A stretch of 64,000 bases of DNA from an uncultured Halomonas sp. (GTDB taxonomy: Bacteria > Pseudomonadota > Gammaproteobacteria > Pseudomonadales > Halomonadaceae): contig NZ_CANLFS010000017.1 of NCBI RefSeq assembly GCF_947490095.1, positions 1 through 64,000 of the forward strand, given 5' to 3'. The position numbers were made by a program, and so were the translations under genes. This document shows positions 7,144 through 15,604 of the stretch, one piece after another. A model generated the notes under the pieces. That model worked only from the letters and a program-made list of their open reading frames with translations. It was not told the origin of the DNA and made no database searches. The stretch's first letter is position 1; the number at the start of each line of letters is the position of its first letter.

Positions 7144-9312
7144 ATGGAAAGCTCCCCCACTGCAGCAGGCTCCGCGGCACTGACCCTCCGGGTCGAAGGC
7201 ATGGACTGCGGCGGCTGCGAGCGCAAGGTCGAGTCCGCCCTGGGACGCGTGTCAGGCATCGAGCAGGTGCAGGCAAGCTCGGTCACCGGCTCGGTGAAGA
7301 TCGTGCCCGCCCCCAAGGGCTCGCCCAATCAGGAGACCATCGAGCGGACCCTCGGCGAGCTGGGCTTTCGAGTCATCAACGATAGCCAGCAGGGCCAGGC
7401 GAGCGGCTCGCCGGCCCCCTGGTGGCACACCGCCAAGGGGCGCCTGGTGCTGGTCACCGGCGGCCTGCTGGTGCTCGCCTTTGTCCTGCGCGCCGCCTTT
7501 CCCGCCCTCGGCCAATGGCCCTTCGTGGCGGCCACCGTGGTGGGCCTGGTCCCCATCATCCAGGGGGCCTGGGCAGCGCTGAAGATGCGCAATCCCTTCA
7601 CCATCGAGATGCTGATGAGCATCGCCGCCCTGGGGGCGCTGGCGATCGATGCCGCCGCCGAGGCCGCCGTGGTGGTGTTCCTGTTTGCCGTGGGTGAGCT
7701 TCTGGAAGGCGTGGCGGCGTCGCGGGCGCGGCGCAGCATCTCGGCCCTGGCGAACCTGGCGCCGTCGACGGCGAGGCTGATCGAGGCGCAAGGCACCCGC
7801 GAGGTGTCGGCCGCCTCCCTCACCCCGGGGCAGCGCGTCCTCATCCGTCCGGGCGACCGCGTACCCTGCGACGGCCGTATCCTGGCGGGCACCTCCGATC
7901 TCGACGAGTCGCCGGTCAACGGTGAGTCCGTGCCCCGCGCGCGCTCGGTGGACGACGAGGTCCTTGCCGGCACGGTGAACCTGAACGCCGCCCTGGAGGT
8001 GGAAGTCACCCGCGGCGCCGAGGACAACACCATTGCCCGGGTCATTCGCCTGGTGGAAGAGGCCCAGGCCGCCAAGGCGCCGGTGGCACGCTTCATCGAC
8101 CGCTTCGCCTTCTACTATATGCCGGCAGTGGTCGGGCTGGCGGTGCTGATGGCGGTCGTTCCTCCGTTGGTATCGCCCCTGACCTGGTCGGAATCGGTCT
8201 ATCGCGCCCTGGCGATGCTGTTGATTGCCTGCCCCTGCGCCCTGGTGATCTCGACCCCGGCGGCGATCGCGGCCGGTCTCTCGACGGGGGCCCGCCGCGG
8301 CCTGCTGATCAAGGGCGGGGCGGTGCTCGAGCAGCTGGGCAAGCTGCGCATGGTGGCACTGGACAAGACGGGGACGCTGACCGTCGGCGCGCCCCGCGTC
8401 ACCGACGTGGAAGCCTGGAGCGACGGCCAGGACGAACATGACATCCTGCGCCTGGCGGCGGCGATGGAGCAGGATTCCAGCCATCCGATCGCCATGGCCA
8501 TCCTCGCGCATGCGCAGGAGCAGGCCCTCACGCTGCCCCGAGCCAGTGAGAGCCGTGTCATGGCCGGCCGCGGGATTGCCGCCTGTGTCGAGGGGCGTGA
8601 ACTGAGCCTGGTGCCGCCCCATTATCTCATCGACCGCGGCGGACTCGACGCCGACCAGAACGCGCGGGTCACCGCCATGGAAGAGGCCGGCAAGAGCCTC
8701 GCCGTGCTGGTCGAGGGTGAGCGAGCGCTCGGCCTGATTGCGGTACGCGATGAGCCCCGCGACGATGCCCAGGAGGGCCTCGCGGCCCTCTCTCGCCTCG
8801 GTATACAGGCGATCATGCTCAGTGGTGACAACGCGCGCACCGCCCGGGCCATCGGTGACGGCCTGGGCATCGAGGCCCACGGCAAGCTGATGCCCGAAGA
8901 CAAGGCGCGCCACATTCGCGACTGGCAGGCCGCCGGCAAGGGCCCGGTCGGCAAGGTGGGCGACGGCATCAACGATGCGCCGGCCCTGGCCTCGGCGGAC
9001 GTGGGCATCGCCATGGGCGGTGGCACGGATGTGGCGCTGGAAACCGCCGATGCGGCACTCCTCAAGAACCGTGTTACCGGCATCGCCGAGCTGATCGACC
9101 TGTCACGCGCCACGCTGAACAACGTGAAGACCAACGTCGCCCTGGCCCTGGGGCTCAAGGCCATCTTCCTGATCACCACGGCGCTGGGCTTCACCGGCAT
9201 GTGGATCGCCGTGATGGCGGATACCGGTGCCACCGTGCTGGTGACCCTCAATGCCATGCGGCTGCTGGGCTATCGCTTCACGCCCAGCAGCGTTTCGAGC
9301 TCTTCTCGATAG
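7144..9312 (+). CDS. zntA: P1B-type heavy-metal (Zn/Cd/Pb) exporting ATPase
   Basis: 722 residues. Exports divalent soft metals across the inner membrane using ATP. It has a single N-terminal heavy-metal-associated domain with GMDCGGC (residues 19-25), then membrane pairs, the actuator motif near DLDESPVNGES, the metal-translocating CPC motif (LLIACPCALVIS, about residue 363), phosphorylation site DKTGTLT (about 406), the HP locus SSHPIAMA and hinge GDGINDAPAL (about 605). AGGAG lies 7 nt before the ATG. Expression should be controlled by the divergent MerR regulator. ZntA/CadA family membership is firm; the exact metal is not. Confidence 0.93.
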   Translation: MESSPTAAGSAALTLRVEGMDCGGCERKVESALGRVSGIEQVQASSVTGSVKIVPAPKGSPNQETIERTLGELGFRVINDSQQGQASGSPAPWWHTAKGRLVLVTGGLLVLAFVLRAAFPALGQWPFVAATVVGLVPIIQGAWAALKMRNPFTIEMLMSIAALGALAIDAAAEAAVVVFLFAVGELLEGVAASRARRSISALANLAPSTARLIEAQGTREVSAASLTPGQRVLIRPGDRVPCDGRILAGTSDLDESPVNGESVPRARSVDDEVLAGTVNLNAALEVEVTRGAEDNTIARVIRLVEEAQAAKAPVARFIDRFAFYYMPAVVGLAVLMAVVPPLVSPLTWSESVYRALAMLLIACPCALVISTPAAIAAGLSTGARRGLLIKGGAVLEQLGKLRMVALDKTGTLTVGAPRVTDVEAWSDGQDEHDILRLAAAMEQDSSHPIAMAILAHAQEQALTLPRASESRVMAGRGIAACVEGRELSLVPPHYLIDRGGLDADQNARVTAMEEAGKSLAVLVEGERALGLIAVRDEPRDDAQEGLAALSRLGIQAIMLSGDNARTARAIGDGLGIEAHGKLMPEDKARHIRDWQAAGKGPVGKVGDGINDAPALASADVGIAMGGGTDVALETADAALLKNRVTGIAELIDLSRATLNNVKTNVALALGLKAIFLITTALGFTGMWIAVMADTGATVLVTLNAMRLLGYRFTPSSVSSSSR

Positions 9313-9623
9313 GCCGGTTCCTGGAGGGCCGAGTCGGCCGGAAAGCGGCCGAGTGCCACGGCCAGGTCGAAGAAGCCCTGCCGAGGCAGGTCGCCGCGGC
9401 GGCTGACCACCAGGGCAGCGATCAGCGGGCGGCTGGCAGCCACGTCCTCGCGCATCAGAGTCTCGAGGGCCAGGGCGACGCGCTGGATGGTGCGCGGCGG
9501 CGAAAGGCCCAACGCCTCGGCGGCCTGCTGGTAGGTGATCGGTAGCTGCTCGGCGGACAGGCCCTCGAGCAGAAGGCGCAGGCGCGGCGGCAGGTCGGGG
9601 TCGGGCCGGGGTATCGAGGACAT
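9270..9623 (-). CDS. Hypothetical protein, small helical
   Basis: 117 residues. Recognisable internal pattern: ITYQQAAEALGLSPPRTIQR looks like a helix-turn-helix, and RPLIAALVVSRRGDLPRQGF resembles a conserved stretch in uncharacterised proteobacterial proteins of this size. No catalytic motif. Its 3' end overlaps the end of the metal ATPase by 43 bp in convergent orientation. It lies 9 bp downstream of the SDR-type gene and is probably cotranscribed with it. Confidence 0.65.
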   Translation of the reverse strand: MSSIPRPDPDLPPRLRLLLEGLSAEQLPITYQQAAEALGLSPPRTIQRVALALETLMREDVAASRPLIAALVVSRRGDLPRQGFFDLAVALGRFPADSALQEPAYREELETLLGVKR

Positions 9624-9632
9624 GGCGTCGGC

Positions 9633-10265
9633 TCAGCGCAGGGCCTCGCCGACCTCCCGCTCACCGTCGAGCAGCACGAACTCGCGGTCGACCAGCTCTC
9701 GTGCCTTGAGCAGGTGCAACAGGGCATGGGCGACGTTGGCGCGCGACACCTGGTTCTCGCCGCCGGTTTCCGCGAGCGAGGTGGCTACCCGCTCGGAGGC
9801 TGCCGCATCGGTGAGCCGGCCCGGCTTGAGGAAAAGGTGGGGCACGCCGGCGGTACGCAGGTGGGCATCGGCGGCGAACTTGGCCGCCATATAGGGACGC
9901 AGCTTCTCCGGGGCCTCCATGGGGTTCTCGGCCCGCATGGCACTGACCATCAGGAAACGCTCGATGCCCTGCTCCCGGGCGATATCCACACTGCGGATGG
10001 CCGCGTAGAGGTCAATCAGCAGGGTCTTGTCGGGGCCGGTATGCGGACCCGAACCGGCGGTAAAGATCACCTGGTCGCAACCGTCGAAGGCATGACGGAA
10101 GTCGCCCTCCAGGTCGGCGATGACCGTTTCGATGCCGCGCTCCTCGAACCAGGGCTGCTGGGCCGTGTCGCGGATCATCGCCTTGATGGGCTCGCCGGCG
10201 GCCTTCGCCAGCTCACAGAATTGCCGGCCGATCTGGCCGTTGGCACCGATCACCAGGGTCGTCAT
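9633..10265 (-). CDS. NAD(P)-binding atypical SDR (NAD(P)H-binding) protein
   Basis: 210 residues from the ATG at 10265, with GAGGAG 6 nt upstream. The N-terminal Rossmann motif TTLVIGANGQIGRQF, then VIADLEGDFRHAFDGCDQVI and FLMVSAMRAENP, place it in the YwnB/YtfG-like atypical SDRs. YMAAKFAADAHLRTAGVPHL carries the conserved Lys of these proteins. Probably a quinone or small-molecule reductase or a redox sensor; substrate unknown. Confidence 0.85.
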   Translation of the reverse strand: MTTLVIGANGQIGRQFCELAKAAGEPIKAMIRDTAQQPWFEERGIETVIADLEGDFRHAFDGCDQVIFTAGSGPHTGPDKTLLIDLYAAIRSVDIAREQGIERFLMVSAMRAENPMEAPEKLRPYMAAKFAADAHLRTAGVPHLFLKPGRLTDAAASERVATSLAETGGENQVSRANVAHALLHLLKARELVDREFVLLDGEREVGEALR

Positions 10266-10502
10266 GTTCTCTCCTCGTATAGCGTGAGATGGGCTGAAAA
10301 GTGTTCGATGAAAGGGGGCATGTTCACTCCCCTGAGTGCGGGCGCGTCCGACGGGATTCAAGGTCCCCCCCCTCGCCCGGCATCCGAGCCTGTCACATCG
10401 ACGACGCTGCAGGGCAGAGTCTCGGTATGGCATCGCTTCCTTCGCATCCACCTGAGCTGTACCGTAGACGACATCGTATCGCAATCACAGGATGACGGCT
10501 CC

Positions 10503-11120
10503 ATGCCAACGAGACACCTTCCACTTCCCGACACTCGCCTCTGGCGTTTCGCCCTCGTGCTGGTCATGGCAGTGCTGCTGACGGGCTGCGGCGTCAACAA
10601 TATCCCCACCTATGACGAACAGGTGAAGTCGGCCTGGGCTCAGGTGGAGAACCAGTATCAGCGGCGCGCGGACCTGGTGCCCAACCTGGTCGAGACGGTC
10701 AAGGGCTTCGCCCGGCAGGAGCAGGAGACCCTGACCGCCGTGGTGGAGGCTCGCGCCGAGGCCACGTCCATCCAGATCGACGCCGAATCGCTGAACGACC
10801 CCCAGAAGATGCGCCAGTTCGAGCAGGCCCAGCAGCAGCTGACCGGTGCGCTGAGCCGGCTGATGGCCGTCTCCGAGCGTTACCCCGAGCTCAAGTCGAA
10901 TCAGAACTTCCTGAGCCTGCAGTCGCAGCTGGAAGGCACCGAGAACCGCATCGCCGTGGCGCGCCGCGATTACATCACCGCCGTCGAGCGCTACAACACC
11001 GAAATCCGCACCTTCCCCGGTCGCCTGTGGCACGGCGTGCTTTACAGCGACATGGAGATTCGCGAAAGCTTTGAAGCCACAACCGACAATGCGGACCAGG
11101 CCCCACAGGTGGAGTTTTGA
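10503..11120 (+). CDS. lemA: LemA family lipoprotein
   Basis: 205 residues. The N-terminus is a lipoprotein signal (ALVLVMAVLLTGCG; lipobox LTGC), so it is anchored in the envelope. The LemA core is clear: YDEQVKSAWAQVENQYQRRA, DLVPNLVETVKGFARQE, SRLMAVSERYPELKSNQNF and VERYNTEIRTFPG. LemA proteins have no defined catalytic role and are commonly encoded next to TPM-domain proteins, as here. Its TGA shares one base with the next ATG. Confidence 0.93.
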   Translation: MPTRHLPLPDTRLWRFALVLVMAVLLTGCGVNNIPTYDEQVKSAWAQVENQYQRRADLVPNLVETVKGFARQEQETLTAVVEARAEATSIQIDAESLNDPQKMRQFEQAQQQLTGALSRLMAVSERYPELKSNQNFLSLQSQLEGTENRIAVARRDYITAVERYNTEIRTFPGRLWHGVLYSDMEIRESFEATTDNADQAPQVEF

Positions 11121-11863
11121 TGAGTGATCTTCTGCGCATCCCCCTATTGGCCCTGCTGCTGACGGCGGCGACCGGCCTTCAGGCCCAGGACATCGACTTC
11201 CCCGAACTGACCGGGCGGGTGGTGGACCAGGCCGAGCTGCTTGACCCGGCCACCGAATCGCGCCTGAGCGAGCAGCTGGCGGCCCACGAGGATGCCACCA
11301 CCGAACAGCTGGTGGTGGCCACCCTGCCGGGCCTTCAGGGTGTCTCCATCGAGGAGTATGGCTATCAGCTGGGCCGCCACTGGGGCATCGGCCAGGCAGA
11401 AGAAGACAACGGCGCCCTGCTGATCGTGGCACCCAACGAGCGCAAGGTACGCATCGAAGTCGGCTATGGCCTGGAGGGTCGCCTGACCGACGCCCAGTCC
11501 TCGGCAATCATCAACCAGACCCTGACACCGGCCTTCCGCGAGGGTGACTACGCCCGCGGCATCAGCGAGGGCGTAGGGGCAATGATCCAGGTGCTGGGCG
11601 GTGACCCCCTGGATACCCTCGCCACCTCCAACGGCCCGGCCGGAGAGCAGGGCCCGAAGGGGCCGGCATCGATCCTCTTCTTCGTGATGTTTGCGGTCGT
11701 CATGAGCCTGGTGCGCGGTGGCCGCGGCGGTCTGCTGGCCGGCATGCTGCTCGGCGGAGCCCTGGGCGGCGGGTCACGCGGCGGCGGCGGCCTCGGCGGC
11801 GGGGGTGGCTTCGGCGGCGGTGGCGGCGGTTTCGGTGGCGGCGGCGCGTCCGGCGGCTGGTAA
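11120..11863 (+). CDS. TPM-domain envelope protein with Gly-rich tail (YgcG-like)
   Basis: 247 residues; start ATG 11120 with GGAG 6 nt upstream. Signal peptide (LLALLLTAATGLQAQ), then a TPM domain at about 25-165 (GRVVDQAELLDPATESRLSE, EDNGALLIVAPNERKVRIEV), a membrane segment (ASILFFVMFAVVMSLV), and a tail made almost entirely of glycine. This is the usual architecture of LemA-associated TPM proteins in the bacterial envelope. Coupled to lemA by stop/start overlap. Confidence 0.92.
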   Translation: MSDLLRIPLLALLLTAATGLQAQDIDFPELTGRVVDQAELLDPATESRLSEQLAAHEDATTEQLVVATLPGLQGVSIEEYGYQLGRHWGIGQAEEDNGALLIVAPNERKVRIEVGYGLEGRLTDAQSSAIINQTLTPAFREGDYARGISEGVGAMIQVLGGDPLDTLATSNGPAGEQGPKGPASILFFVMFAVVMSLVRGGRGGLLAGMLLGGALGGGSRGGGGLGGGGGFGGGGGGFGGGGASGGW

Positions 11864-11917
11864 TTCCCCTGCCGGTGACGCCGGCGGATCAATCAGGATT
11901 CGGAGATCACGACTCCC

Positions 11918-12535
11918 ATGGCTTTATTGAGTGAAGACGAGCAGCGTCAGGTCAGCGACGCGATTCAGCGGGTCGAACGCGACACCGATGCCGAGCTGGT
12001 CACGGTACTGGCGCCGAAGGCGGACAACTACGCCTATATCTCGCTGTTGTGGGCAGGACTGCTGGCCCTGGTAGTGCCCGGCGCGGTCAACTACTTTCCC
12101 GGCTGGTTCTCGGCCTGGGAGCTGACGCTGGTGCAGTGGGCCACCTTTATCGTGCTGGGCCTGGTATTCCGTCGCCCCGCCATCACCACTCGCCTGGTCC
12201 CGCGCCCGGTTCGCCACTGGCGAGCGGCCAACCTCGCCCGGCGGCAGTTTCTGGAACAGAAACTGCACCATACCGAGGGAGGAACCGGCATGCTGATCTT
12301 CGTCTCCGAGGCGGAGCGCTATGTGGAGATCCTCGTCGACCGGGGCATCTCGGCTCGCCTCGACGACGCGACCTGGCAAGCCATCGTGGCGGCGTTCACC
12401 GCTCACGTGCAAAAAGGCGAGACCCTGCGCGGCTTTCTCGAGTGCATCGAGGCGTGCGGCGAGCACCTCAAGGAGCAGGTGCCGGCCACCCACGAACGCA
12501 ATGAATTACCCAACCACCTGATCGTGCTGGATTGA
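11918..12535 (+). CDS. TPM-domain membrane protein
   Basis: 205 residues. A second TPM-type protein split by membrane helices: SEDEQRQVSDAIQRVERDTD at the N-terminus, two hydrophobic segments (YISLLWAGLLALVVPGAV; LVQWATFIVLGLVF), then GGTGMLIFVSEAERYVEILV and DRGISARLDDATWQAIVAAF. No signal peptide. Third member of the lemA-TPM-TPM set and very likely cotranscribed (54-bp gap). Confidence 0.9.
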   Translation: MALLSEDEQRQVSDAIQRVERDTDAELVTVLAPKADNYAYISLLWAGLLALVVPGAVNYFPGWFSAWELTLVQWATFIVLGLVFRRPAITTRLVPRPVRHWRAANLARRQFLEQKLHHTEGGTGMLIFVSEAERYVEILVDRGISARLDDATWQAIVAAFTAHVQKGETLRGFLECIEACGEHLKEQVPATHERNELPNHLIVLD

Positions 12536-12575
12536 CCCGTGATACGGGGCGTCTGTCTATTGGAGAGAGTTCACG

Positions 12576-13115
12576 ATGTTGGAAAGCACCACTGCCATGG
12601 CAGGCCAGTTCTTCGGCCTGGTGGCTCTGCTGCTATGCATCCTGGCCTTTGCCAGCAAGCAGGACGAACGCCTCATGGCCCTGCTGGTCTCGGCCAACGT
12701 GGCCTTCGCCCTGCAGTTCCTCTTCCTGGAAAGCTGGACCGCGGCGGCGCTGACCCTGCTGGTGGTCGTGCGCATTACCCTGGCGCGGCGATATCCCGGC
12801 AGCGTCAAGGTGATGGCCGGCGTCCTGGCCGCCAGTGGCATCGCCGCACTGGTCACCTGGCAGGGATGGGCAGACCTTCCCGCCGTGGTGGCGATGGCGC
12901 TGGGTACCTCGGGCATGTTCCTGCTGCACGGCATTCCCATGCGGGTGATGCTGGGCCTGGCGGGGATGGCCTGGCTGCTCAGCCACCTGCTGGCAGGCGC
13001 CGTGGGCGGCTCGCTGGCCGAGGCGCTGGTGGTCACCACCAACGCCATCACTATCTGGCGGCTGCTGCGGGCTAGGCGGCGCTATCCCCAGGCCTTCGAG
13101 GACGCCAAGTCTTGA
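12576..13115 (+). CDS. YgjV-family inner membrane protein
   Basis: 179 residues, GGAGAG 11 nt before the ATG. About six hydrophobic segments fill the chain, starting GQFFGLVALLLCILAFASKQ, with ALVVTTNAITIWRLLRARRR near the end, matching the Imp-YgjV family. Function in the family is unknown. It follows the lemA-TPM genes with a 40-bp gap and may share their transcript. Confidence 0.8.
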   Translation: MLESTTAMAGQFFGLVALLLCILAFASKQDERLMALLVSANVAFALQFLFLESWTAAALTLLVVVRITLARRYPGSVKVMAGVLAASGIAALVTWQGWADLPAVVAMALGTSGMFLLHGIPMRVMLGLAGMAWLLSHLLAGAVGGSLAEALVVTTNAITIWRLLRARRRYPQAFEDAKS

Positions 13116-13131
13116 GCCAACACCACGCCAC

Positions 13132-13863
13132 TCATTTCATCTCGAAGCCGCGCTTGACCAGGAAGTCACGCATATGGGGGCGCAGCTTGGTATCGAACAG
13201 CGGGGTTAGGTTCTGCGACCAGGTGGCGTCCTTGGAGCCGCCCTTGCGCGACTGGTAATAAGCGTGCATGGCGTCGTCGTAGGCCGCCACCTGCTCGCTG
13301 TCGTCGTAATAGCCGTCTTCCTTGAGAATCGCGTCAACCGGCAGGCGCGGCTTCACATCGGGGTCATGGGCCGGGTAGCCGAGACACATGCCGAACACCG
13401 GATAGACATGCTCCGGCAGGCCCAGCAGGTCGCTGACCTGCTGGGGGTTATTGCGGATCCCGCCGATATAGCAGATACCCAGCCCTTCCGATTCGGCGGC
13501 CACGGCGACATTCTGGGCCATCAGCGCGGTATCCACGCTGGCCACCAGCAGCTGCTCGGTCATCCCGCGAATCACGCGTGCCCCGGTACGCTCGGCGGCA
13601 TCGGTGGGACGCTTCATGTCGGCACAGAACACCAGAAAGGCGCCGCAGGTAGCGATATAGTGCTGACCGCCGGCAAGCTCGGCGATGGCCTCGCGGTTCT
13701 CGGGCTTCTTCACGTGGATGATGCTATAGGCCTGCACATGGCTGGAGGTCGCCGCCGCCTGGCCGGCCCCCACCAGCTCCTCCAGCAGCTCCCGGGAGAC
13801 CGGCTGGTCGGTAAACTTGCGCACGGAACGGTGAGACTTGAGCAGTTCAATCGTCGGGTTCAT
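13132..13863 (-). CDS. nfsA: Oxygen-insensitive NADPH nitroreductase (NfsA type)
   Basis: 243 residues. FMN flavoprotein of the NfsA/FRP group that reduces nitro compounds and quinones with NADPH. Visible signatures: HRSVRKFTDQPVSRELLEEL at the N-terminus (FMN phosphate-binding Arg residues), AAATSSHVQAYSII, AESEGLGICYIGGIRNNPQQ and VYPVFGMCLGYP. Length is standard for NfsA. GGAGA sits 4 nt before the ATG. It stands alone between convergent and divergent neighbours. Confidence 0.92.
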   Translation of the reverse strand: MNPTIELLKSHRSVRKFTDQPVSRELLEELVGAGQAAATSSHVQAYSIIHVKKPENREAIAELAGGQHYIATCGAFLVFCADMKRPTDAAERTGARVIRGMTEQLLVASVDTALMAQNVAVAAESEGLGICYIGGIRNNPQQVSDLLGLPEHVYPVFGMCLGYPAHDPDVKPRLPVDAILKEDGYYDDSEQVAAYDDAMHAYYQSRKGGSKDATWSQNLTPLFDTKLRPHMRDFLVKRGFEMK

Positions 13864-14020
13864 TGATTCTCCAGGCAGGTGTCCGTCTGATGGGTTGCTT
13901 AACAGGCTCATTGTTTCATGTTGCCGGTGCCTCTTGCACCGCCTTGGGTTGCCGCCCTTTCCAGCGCCGCCGACGCCGGCTAGGGTGAAACCCCTGACTG
14001 CGACACCTCGAGGCCCCGCA

Positions 14021-14908
14021 ATGCAACGCATCCTGCTCGTCGACAATGGCTCCCTGCGCCCCCAGGCCGTACTCAACCTGCGCCGCCTGGCCGACGCCTT
14101 GGCCCAGGCAACCGGCGAGCCGGTAGAGGCCGCCTCGCTGCTGCACGCTCACAAGATTCCCGCCGAACAGCTCGAGGGCAGGAAGGCCGTGACGCTGGCC
14201 CCCCGGGTCGAGCGCCTGGCGGCGGAGGGCGTGACCGAGGTCGTCATCGTGCCCTTCTTCTTCGGCCCCAGCCAGGCACTGACCGGCTATCTGCCGGAAC
14301 GCCTGAGGGAAGTACAGGACCAGTATCCGAATCTCGGCATCAAGGTAACGGCCCCCCTGGTGGCCCCCCTCTCGGGGCTCGACCTGCGCCTGGCCCGACT
14401 GCTCGCCGATAACGTCCGTGACGCCATGACCGGCGGCCTCCTGGGCGGGAAGCCACGACCGACGGTGATACTGGTCGACCACGGCAGCCCGGTTCCCGAG
14501 GTTACCGCGGTGCGTGACTATGTGGCCGGGCAGCTCGGCGTCATGCTGGCCGAGGAAGCCGACCGTGTGATCTACGCCTCCATGGAGCGACGCGAGGGCG
14601 AGGCATACCGCTTTAACGAACCGTTGCTGGCCGACCTGCTGGCCTCGCAAACGCTGGCCGGGCGCGAGGTAATCCTGGCCATGCTGTTTCTGTCTCCCGG
14701 CCGCCATGCCGGCGAGGGCGGCGACATTGCAACGATCTGCGAGCGCGCCATGGCCGCCTCGCCCGGCCTGCGAGTCGTCACCACACGGCTGGTGGGGGAG
14801 CATGCCGGTATCCTCGAGATCCTCGTCGACCGTGTGACCCAGGGGCGCCTGGGAAACGCCCTGCTGGTGGAACTACCGGCCATGGGCAAGGCGCCGCGAT
14901 CCCGGTAG
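14021..14908 (+). CDS. CbiX/sirohydrochlorin-chelatase-like protein
   Basis: 295 residues with two CbiX-type halves. The first begins MQRILLVDNGS, where the expected metal-binding His of the HGS motif is Asn; the second contains VILVDHGSPVPEV with His retained. VTEVVIVPFFFGPSQALTGY and EVILAMLFLSPGRHAGEGGD are the conserved strands carrying the second His. Likely a metal chelatase of tetrapyrrole metabolism or a distant relative; no cobalamin or siroheme genes are nearby. The next two genes follow closely on the same strand. Confidence 0.8.
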   Translation: MQRILLVDNGSLRPQAVLNLRRLADALAQATGEPVEAASLLHAHKIPAEQLEGRKAVTLAPRVERLAAEGVTEVVIVPFFFGPSQALTGYLPERLREVQDQYPNLGIKVTAPLVAPLSGLDLRLARLLADNVRDAMTGGLLGGKPRPTVILVDHGSPVPEVTAVRDYVAGQLGVMLAEEADRVIYASMERREGEAYRFNEPLLADLLASQTLAGREVILAMLFLSPGRHAGEGGDIATICERAMAASPGLRVVTTRLVGEHAGILEILVDRVTQGRLGNALLVELPAMGKAPRSR

Positions 14909-14944
14909 CATGGCCGCCCACATCACTATCCGCGAGGAGGCTAC

Positions 14945-15157
14945 GTGAACCCCGAGGACCTGTTGACGCTGGTCAGGATGCGCATGCCCTTCGGCAAGTA
15001 CCAGGGGTGGCTGCTCGCCGACCTGCCGGGCCCCTACCTGGCATGGTTTGCTCGCGAGGGCTTCCCCGACAGCGACCTGGGCCGTCTGCTCGCACTCATG
15101 CACGAAATCGACCATAACGGCCTGGGCGGCCTGCTCGAGCCACTACGCCGTGCCTGA
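14945..15157 (+). CDS. DUF3820 family protein
   Basis: 70 residues, GTG start with GGAGG 4 nt upstream. The family core MPFGKYQGWLLADLPGPYL followed by WFAREGFP and a C-terminal helix (GRLLALMHEIDHNGL) is complete. These proteins are called putative quorum-sensing-regulated virulence factors, without known biochemistry. An eroded copy lies behind pncB at 4195. Confidence 0.88.
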   Translation: MNPEDLLTLVRMRMPFGKYQGWLLADLPGPYLAWFAREGFPDSDLGRLLALMHEIDHNGLGGLLEPLRRA

Positions 15158-15174
15158 CCCTCAAGAGACACTCG

Positions 15175-15588
15175 ATGCTGACAATTTCCAACGGCGTGAC
15201 CCTGGGCGACTGGGAGATCGCGCTGAACCCGATTCGCGCCCAGGGCGCCGGCGGCCAGAACGTCAACAAGGTCGCCACGGCGATCCACCTACGCTTCGAT
15301 ATCCAGCGCTCCAGCCTGCCATCCGTCTACAAGGAGCGGCTATTGGCACTCGGCGATCAGCGCATCAACCAGGACGGCGTGGTCATCATCAAGGCCCAGC
15401 GCTTTCGCACCCAGGAGCAGAACCGCGAGGACGCCTTGAATCGCCTGGGCGAACTGATCCGCGAGGCGGTGAAGCAACGCAAGGTGCGCAAGCCCACCCG
15501 GCCCACTCGCGGATCCCAGCGCCGCCGAGTCGACTCCAAGACTCGCAAGGGCAAGACCAAGGCGCTACGGGGCAAGGTAAAGACGTGA
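15175..15588 (+). CDS. arfB: Ribosome rescue factor ArfB (codon-independent peptidyl-tRNA hydrolase)
   Basis: 137 residues. Releases nascent chains from ribosomes stalled without a stop codon. The GGQ catalytic motif is at 26-28 within IRAQGAGGQNVNKVATAIHL, and the C-terminal tail is strongly basic (KPTRPTRGSQRRRVDSKTRK), as needed to enter the empty mRNA channel. Length matches ArfB/YaeJ rather than RF1/RF2. Start ATG lies 17 bp after the DUF3820 stop. Confidence 0.95.
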   Translation: MLTISNGVTLGDWEIALNPIRAQGAGGQNVNKVATAIHLRFDIQRSSLPSVYKERLLALGDQRINQDGVVIIKAQRFRTQEQNREDALNRLGELIREAVKQRKVRKPTRPTRGSQRRRVDSKTRKGKTKALRGKVKT

Positions 15589-15604
15589 GTGAGCGCCCGC
15601 CGGC

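Noticed and set aside
7252..8913. A 553-codon open frame on the minus strand across the metal ATPase
   Set aside because: It lies wholly inside a gene with unmistakable P-type ATPase motifs and its translation is low-complexity His/Gln/Arg/Gly-rich text, typical of antisense frames in GC-rich coding DNA.
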